From Candidatus Aquidulcis sp. (lineage in GTDB: Bacteria > Chloroflexota > Anaerolineae > Anaerolineales > E44-bin32), in contig DYJB01000033.1 in NCBI GenBank assembly GCA_020723365.1, positions 1 to 7,948 of the forward strand: 7,948 bases of DNA, given 5' to 3'. The position numbers and the translations under genes are program-made. Positions 5,077 to 7,948 of this stretch are shown here, in pieces. The notes under the pieces are model-generated. The model was not told where the DNA came from. It did not search any database and worked only from the letters and a program-made list of their open reading frames with translations. The stretch's first letter is position 1, and the number at the start of each line of letters is the position of its first letter.

Positions 5077-7482
5077 ATGAACGCCAGATCAAGGTGGCTT
5101 CTGCTGGCCGTCGGCTTGCTCCTGCTGGCCGGTGTGGTCGGGCTGGCCGTGCTTGGCCTGAGGTTTCTGCTGCAGCGGCAAGAGCTTGCGCGCTGGGAAT
5201 ACCAGCCGCCCGTCGTCCGGATCGCAGAACCCCTGAGCGGCAGTGAGGCGCCGGTCGGCAGCTACCTTCCCGCCGTGGCTCTCATTACCTTTCCGCCGCA
5301 GAGCCCGGCGCAGAAGGTGGAATGGTATCTGGACGGGATCCTCGTGGAGAGCCATCCCCTGCAGCCAGCGGCCGGTGTCGCCCGCGCCTATGACGCCTAT
5401 GACATGCTCGTCGCCGCCGAAGGCACGCATGTGCTTGTCGTCCGGGCGGAGGACGGGCGCGGCATGGCGGGCCTCTCACAACCCTTCGTCTTCCAGGGTG
5501 TAGCCAGAGGCGAATCCTTCTACGCCGTGACCGTCAGCGAAGGCGAAACGCTGGAGGATATCGCCATCGGGTACGGCTCCGACGCTGCCACCCTCGCTGG
5601 GCTGAACCCCGCCTTGGACCAGGCTCCCGCCCCGGGGACCATCGTCAGGGTGCCCATCCCGCCCGAGGACGAGCCCCCTACACCCCTGCCGGCTCCACCG
5701 GGATCCGCCAGCGGTGTCACGCTTGTCGCCGACTCCCCGATGCTGAACGTCTCCGAGAGTCCATCGAGGATTCTCTCGCTCCTGGCCGCGTCCCCCCCGC
5801 TGGCACCGACCAACCTGCAGGGGGAAGTGAAGAACTGCCGGGTGAGGCTGATCTGGGAAGACAGCGCCGAGGATGAGACCGGCTATGAGGTCTGGATGGC
5901 GACGGGAGGTGCGCCGCTCACCCGCCTGGCGACGCTGCAGCCGGCGCTATCCAGCGTGGCCTGGTTCGAGTTTCAGGCGCCCGGTCCCGGCTCCTTCCTT
6001 TTCTGGATCGAGGCGGTCAACGCCGTCGGCCAGCGGGGCAGCAACATCCTGCCCCTCGCCGTCGACCCCGGGTGTCCCCTGGGCGCCCCCACGCACCTGC
6101 AAGTGGAGATCCTGGAAGTCTCCACAACTTCCCCGGTCGAACGGGCCTACTGCTACGTTTCGTTCGAGAACGCTCCCGAAGCGCGGCTCCCCGCCCAGGA
6201 GTCAGGCTTCATCACCGTCCAGGGAGGGAAGGGCGACCTGACCGCCTGGCCGCATACGTTCGCGCTGCCGATCCCCCAGGACGGCACGCTTGACCTGAGC
6301 GGCGAGTGCTGGGGTTGGGCGGGCGAGAATCTCACCCCTCTGGGGACATACGGGACGAGCCTGGTCCGGGAGACATGGGACGGTGCGCCGCGAAGGACAC
6401 AGGCTGGCGCCTTCGAGATCAGCCTGGCCGTTCGCTACGAGACCCCGACAGGAACCAAGATGACCTTCGCCGAGCGCAGCCCGGATCTTCCGTCCGGATC
6501 CTTCCCCGGGTTCCTGGAGGACACTCTTCCGACCGACCCGACCCTGCCGGTGCCCGTGATTACCGCCATGGTCGAAAGCACCAACTATCCCCTGTTGACG
6601 GCCAAGTGCAACCCGCGCTGTCAGTCGCTGATGTGGACGTGGCAGGGCGACGAGACCAAGATCCGGGGGTTCGCCATCTACCTCAACGGGCAGCCCTACG
6701 CGGCCGTGTTTCCGTATCCCGCCATGCGTTCGGTCATCGTGCAGCCGCCGATCTCCGCCTGTGGCGGGGAGTCGCGCTGGCAGGTGGCGGCGGTCACTTC
6801 CTCCGCCATGTCCTCGTTGAGCCCGGAATACGTCCTTCCCGGGCCCCACCCGCATCCTCCGAATCCGGCCTTCCTTGCTGGAACCTGCACGATGTACGTC
6901 AAAGTCAAGTTCGAAGTCCTGGACCTGGAGTGGACTCACGACGGCTATGGTTCGGGCGGACCCGGCGATTGCGACACGCTGGATGCCCTCTACTACATCC
7001 ACGTGGATGAACGCGGCGTAGCCACCGAGGGAAGCTCCCTGTATGCGACACGCAAGTTCTACAGCGGCGAATTCCCTCGGGGGATGAAATGCGGCGTTCA
7101 TGGTTACCAGGACCTGTTTGACCGGGTCAATCCGGCGTTGGTCTCGCGGTGGGCGCCCGTGCCGGGGTCCGTGCCGATCGAGCACGGCGCGTGGCCGTTC
7201 AGTGAGATCATCCTTGCGGGTGACCTTCTACGGCCAGATCAATCGATCATCATCCTGGTTGGGGCCCACTTCTATGATCACGACGACACGAGCGCCGACG
7301 ACTGGATCGCCAAGTACGGAACGGAGTATGTCGCCGACAACTTCCAGGACGCCATCGACTACTTCGGATGTGGAAAGACATTCATTGACGACGATGAAAT
7401 GGACTCGGGAAAGTCCAGGCTTCAGTACACGATTACCGTCTATCCCAATGCCTGTGAGCGCAAGCCGGAGGGCCTGCCATGA
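5077..7482 (+). CDS. Membrane-anchored Ig-like / LysM / FnIII protein with long Cys-rich C-terminus
   Basis: The product has 801 aa. ATG 5077 has AAAGGAG five bases upstream. Residues 7-32 form one hydrophobic helix after a short basic start and no lipobox follows, so it is probably a signal anchor with an outside C-terminus. Domain order: Ig-like (about 45-140; WYLDGILV, GTHVLVVRAEDGRG); LysM (about 148-194; YAVTVSEGETLEDIAIGYG, then LNPAL and GTIVRVPIP); a Pro-rich linker; FnIII-like (about 242-330; APTNLQGEV, RLIWEDSAEDETGYEVW, FWIEAVNAVGQRGS). Residues 335-590 hold two further beta-rich segments I cannot name. Residues about 600-793 form a region with Cys604, 632, 672, 765 and 793 and the acidic run FYDHDDTSADDW (732-743). 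LysM domains bind N-acetylglucosamine polymers such as peptidoglycan or chitin. No catalytic motif was recognised. Its stop overlaps the next start (ATGA), so the two proteins are probably made together. Confidence 0.87.
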   Translation: MNARSRWLLLAVGLLLLAGVVGLAVLGLRFLLQRQELARWEYQPPVVRIAEPLSGSEAPVGSYLPAVALITFPPQSPAQKVEWYLDGILVESHPLQPAAGVARAYDAYDMLVAAEGTHVLVVRAEDGRGMAGLSQPFVFQGVARGESFYAVTVSEGETLEDIAIGYGSDAATLAGLNPALDQAPAPGTIVRVPIPPEDEPPTPLPAPPGSASGVTLVADSPMLNVSESPSRILSLLAASPPLAPTNLQGEVKNCRVRLIWEDSAEDETGYEVWMATGGAPLTRLATLQPALSSVAWFEFQAPGPGSFLFWIEAVNAVGQRGSNILPLAVDPGCPLGAPTHLQVEILEVSTTSPVERAYCYVSFENAPEARLPAQESGFITVQGGKGDLTAWPHTFALPIPQDGTLDLSGECWGWAGENLTPLGTYGTSLVRETWDGAPRRTQAGAFEISLAVRYETPTGTKMTFAERSPDLPSGSFPGFLEDTLPTDPTLPVPVITAMVESTNYPLLTAKCNPRCQSLMWTWQGDETKIRGFAIYLNGQPYAAVFPYPAMRSVIVQPPISACGGESRWQVAAVTSSAMSSLSPEYVLPGPHPHPPNPAFLAGTCTMYVKVKFEVLDLEWTHDGYGSGGPGDCDTLDALYYIHVDERGVATEGSSLYATRKFYSGEFPRGMKCGVHGYQDLFDRVNPALVSRWAPVPGSVPIEHGAWPFSEIILAGDLLRPDQSIIILVGAHFYDHDDTSADDWIAKYGTEYVADNFQDAIDYFGCGKTFIDDDEMDSGKSRLQYTITVYPNACERKPEGLP
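7467..7472 (+). promoter_or_regulatory. Ribosome binding site for the GH5-like gene, inside the upstream CDS
   Basis: GGAGGG ends six bases before ATG 7479 and lies within the last codons of the LysM gene. With the four-base ATGA overlap, it fixes the start and supports translational coupling. Confidence 0.7.
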
Positions 7483-7948
7483 AACCGCTCTCGTGGATGG
7501 TCACCCTGATCGGGCTGTGCCTGATCGTCTCCGCGTGTGGGCTGCCGGCCGCGCTGGACGAACCACGGGATGCCGATTCCCTTCCTGGGAAGCGCACACA
7601 GGAGGCGCCCGCCGATCCGTCCCCGTCGGGCGCATTGGACAAGTGGTCGCTCTGGACGAACGGCACGCAGCTGCGCGGGGCGAACCTGTGGCAGCGCATC
7701 GTCGTGCCGGAGCTGGATGGCCCGGACTTCCTGGGCGACGGCTACATCGGCCCGCCCGTCGAACTGTCGGACTTCGAGGCGCTGGCGGCGCTTGGCGCCA
7801 ACGTCATCAATCTCTCGCACCCGGGCCTTTTCACCGAACGGCCGCCCTACGTCCTCGACGAGCAGGTGCAGGCGAACCTCGACCGGCTGATCGACATGGC
7901 CGCCGAGGCCGACCACTACTTCAAGGTGTTGTCAGGCCCCCCTTGCGG
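7479..7948 (+). CDS. Lipoprotein with GH5-like (cellulase-type) TIM-barrel N-terminus, partial
   Basis: The frame is open for 156 codons to the right edge, so most of the protein is missing. The N-terminus is a lipoprotein signal, MKPLSWMVTLIGLCLIVSAC, with Cys20 as the lipidated residue. A Pro/Asp-rich linker follows. From about residue 64 the sequence QLRGANLWQRIVVPE leads into VELSDFEALAALGANVINLSHPG (95-116) and LDEQVQANLDRLIDMAAEADHYF (126-148). This is the opening pattern of GH5-type glycosidases: an LRGANL first strand, then a helix and the strand GANVINL. The catalytic glutamates would lie beyond the edge, so activity and substrate cannot be stated. The last residues, FKVLSGPPC, do not look like the hydrophobic second strand expected next; a frameshift, low-quality contig end or true divergence are all possible. 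The start overlaps the LysM stop by four bases, so the enzyme is probably co-produced with the binding protein. Confidence 0.78.
   Translation, partial: MKPLSWMVTLIGLCLIVSACGLPAALDEPRDADSLPGKRTQEAPADPSPSGALDKWSLWTNGTQLRGANLWQRIVVPELDGPDFLGDGYIGPPVELSDFEALAALGANVINLSHPGLFTERPPYVLDEQVQANLDRLIDMAAEADHYFKVLSGPPC

Noticed and set aside
6202..7185. 327-codon minus-strand open frame
   Set aside because: It is antisense to the LysM protein gene, with low-complexity Arg/Gly/His composition and no supporting start signals.

Overview
The window is GC-rich, densely coding bacterial DNA. It looks like a piece of a Chloroflexota (Anaerolineae-like) genome, probably a complete metagenomic contig because genes are cut at both edges. 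The taxonomic guess rests on the GC-rich code, the abundance of lipoproteins, and the SH3b, LysM, Ig-like and FnIII modules on exported proteins. No marker gene is present to confirm it. No rRNA, tRNA, CRISPR array, transposase or integrase was seen.

Left part, minus strand (1-1701). A standalone PD-(D/E)XK nuclease of the RecB/Cas4-like type (793-1701) carries all the motifs expected for catalysis and for an Fe-S cluster. It is followed by a lipoprotein with LppM-like features that runs off the left edge (1-645). That gene is easily missed because it has no stop codon inside the window.

Centre (1702-2077). A 376-base divergent intergenic region separates the two halves. It holds a near-consensus -10 for the nuclease, a weak promoter candidate for the rightward genes, an 11-base direct repeat and several strong hairpins, one a perfect 12-bp stem.

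Right part, plus strand (2078-7948). Four exported proteins lie in one direction with gaps of 25 and 133 bases and one ATGA overlap, so they probably form an operon. They are a propeller-like lipoprotein (2078-3577), an Ig-SH3b-Ig lipoprotein (3603-4943), a membrane-anchored Ig-LysM-FnIII protein with a long unrecognised Cys-rich C-terminus (5077-7482), and a lipoprotein with the N-terminus of a GH5-like TIM-barrel glycosidase (7479 to the right edge). Together they look like a surface assembly with carbohydrate- or wall-binding modules and an enzyme. The shared function is an inference from modules and context; no pathway can be named from the sequence alone.
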